In this document: piece by piece, positions 63,567-64,000 of the stretch
Layout: every line of letters begins with the position of its first letter
Position numbering within the stretch: the first letter of the stretch is position 1
Assembly (NCBI GenBank): GCA_019096155.1
Contig: JAHCVI010000001.1
Span: forward strand, 14,409,243 to 14,473,242
DNA: 64,000 bases
Direction: 5' to 3'
Source: Staphylotrichum longicolle
Lineage: Eukaryota; Ascomycota; Sordariomycetes; Sordariales; Chaetomiaceae
The notes under the pieces: generated by a model
Told to the model about the DNA's origin: nothing
Database searches by the model: none
What the model saw: only the letters and a program-made list of their open reading frames with translations
Translations under genes and position numbers: made by a program

Positions 63567-64000
63567 TGTTGTTGTGAGGCCAGCTGTGAGTGTGATGAAG
63601 GGCTGTCTGTACAAATGGAATTTGGGGGCGAGGGTTGATGGGAGAGGGAGTTGGTGTTTGGCGGGTTTCTTTTATTAGGGGTGTTGAGCAGTGGGATGTG
63701 AACATGCCATGACAACTGCGTACCTTACCTGGATATATGCGGATTGTTTTGATGGTTCATCAGAGGTTGGGGACCGGGAGTTGCCAGGGCAGACAGGGGG
63801 GTGCGGTTTTGGCAGTTCCTTCAGGACAGAGTTGGGCATAGTCGCAGGCAGCATCTGTGGCCAGCACCTGTGCCCCTGTCTTTAGGTGGAGAGAGTGACC
63901 AGGAATTGTGCTGTGGGCTCCGCGCCTGACCGAGTGGACGGACTGCCGCCTTTCATCTGCTTCGATGTTGTGAATCAATGCGCCGCAAGGCTGCTGGAGC
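63567..64000. other. Upstream region of the membrane protein gene
   Basis: Promoter side of the minus-strand gene and the end of the window; no gene recognised. Confidence 0.4.

Overview
The window looks like nuclear DNA of a filamentous ascomycete, most likely a Sordariomycete (Sordariales-like). The reasons are short GT-AG introns of about 55-75 nt with CTNAC-type branch sites, three Zn2Cys6 regulators, a HET-domain gene, HeLo-like/ankyrin and other NLR-like proteins, a PL26-type pectin lyase, and small AT-rich islands that look RIP-degraded. No rRNA, tRNA, CRISPR or intact transposon was found. The species cannot be fixed from sequence alone.

Layout. 0.6-9.5 kb: a DEDDy exonuclease, a Zn2Cys6 regulator, a short-chain dehydrogenase with a one-base frame break, a secreted PL26-like exo-rhamnogalacturonan lyase (minus strand) and a secreted, probably GPI-anchored Cys-rich protein. 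10.2-16.0 kb: an eight-exon gene joining a catalytically degenerate alpha/beta-hydrolase domain, ankyrin-like repeats and a CorA-like two-helix membrane domain. 17.5-23.1 kb: an F-box gene and a 905-residue Zn2Cys6 regulator. 23.1-33.5 kb: a stretch of about 10 kb with no convincing gene, ending in the relic of an APH-type kinase gene. 34.4-38.8 kb: a kynurenine formamidase gene broken in frame at several C/G runs, a broken single-pass surface protein gene with a 19-bp tandem duplication, a hairpin-forming inverted repeat, and a kinase-like gene remnant cut off at an AT-rich island. 38.9-55.1 kb: a run of genes of the kind linked to fungal nonself recognition (a frame-broken HET gene, an intact HeLo-like/ankyrin gene, an F-box relic, an AAA+ ATPase and a DUF7708-like coiled-coil protein with a NACHT-like C-terminus). 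55.3-63.6 kb: a third Zn2Cys6 regulator, a rhodopsin-fold (PTH11-like) membrane protein, an orphan protein with a Gly/Ala-rich hydrophobic tail, and a multipass membrane protein.

Two themes stand out. First, NLR-like or incompatibility-like architectures are dense here: alpha/beta hydrolase-ANK-CorA, HET, HeLo-like-ANK, DUF7708-NTPase, and a kinase-like remnant. Second, many otherwise recognisable genes carry single-base frame breaks, mostly in G/C runs, next to long genes that are perfectly intact. Either local gene decay or homopolymer sequencing error could explain this, and the sequence alone does not decide between them. Splice coordinates were derived by hand from frame, phase and GT/AG (once GC/AG) consensus; family names come from motif recognition without any database search.
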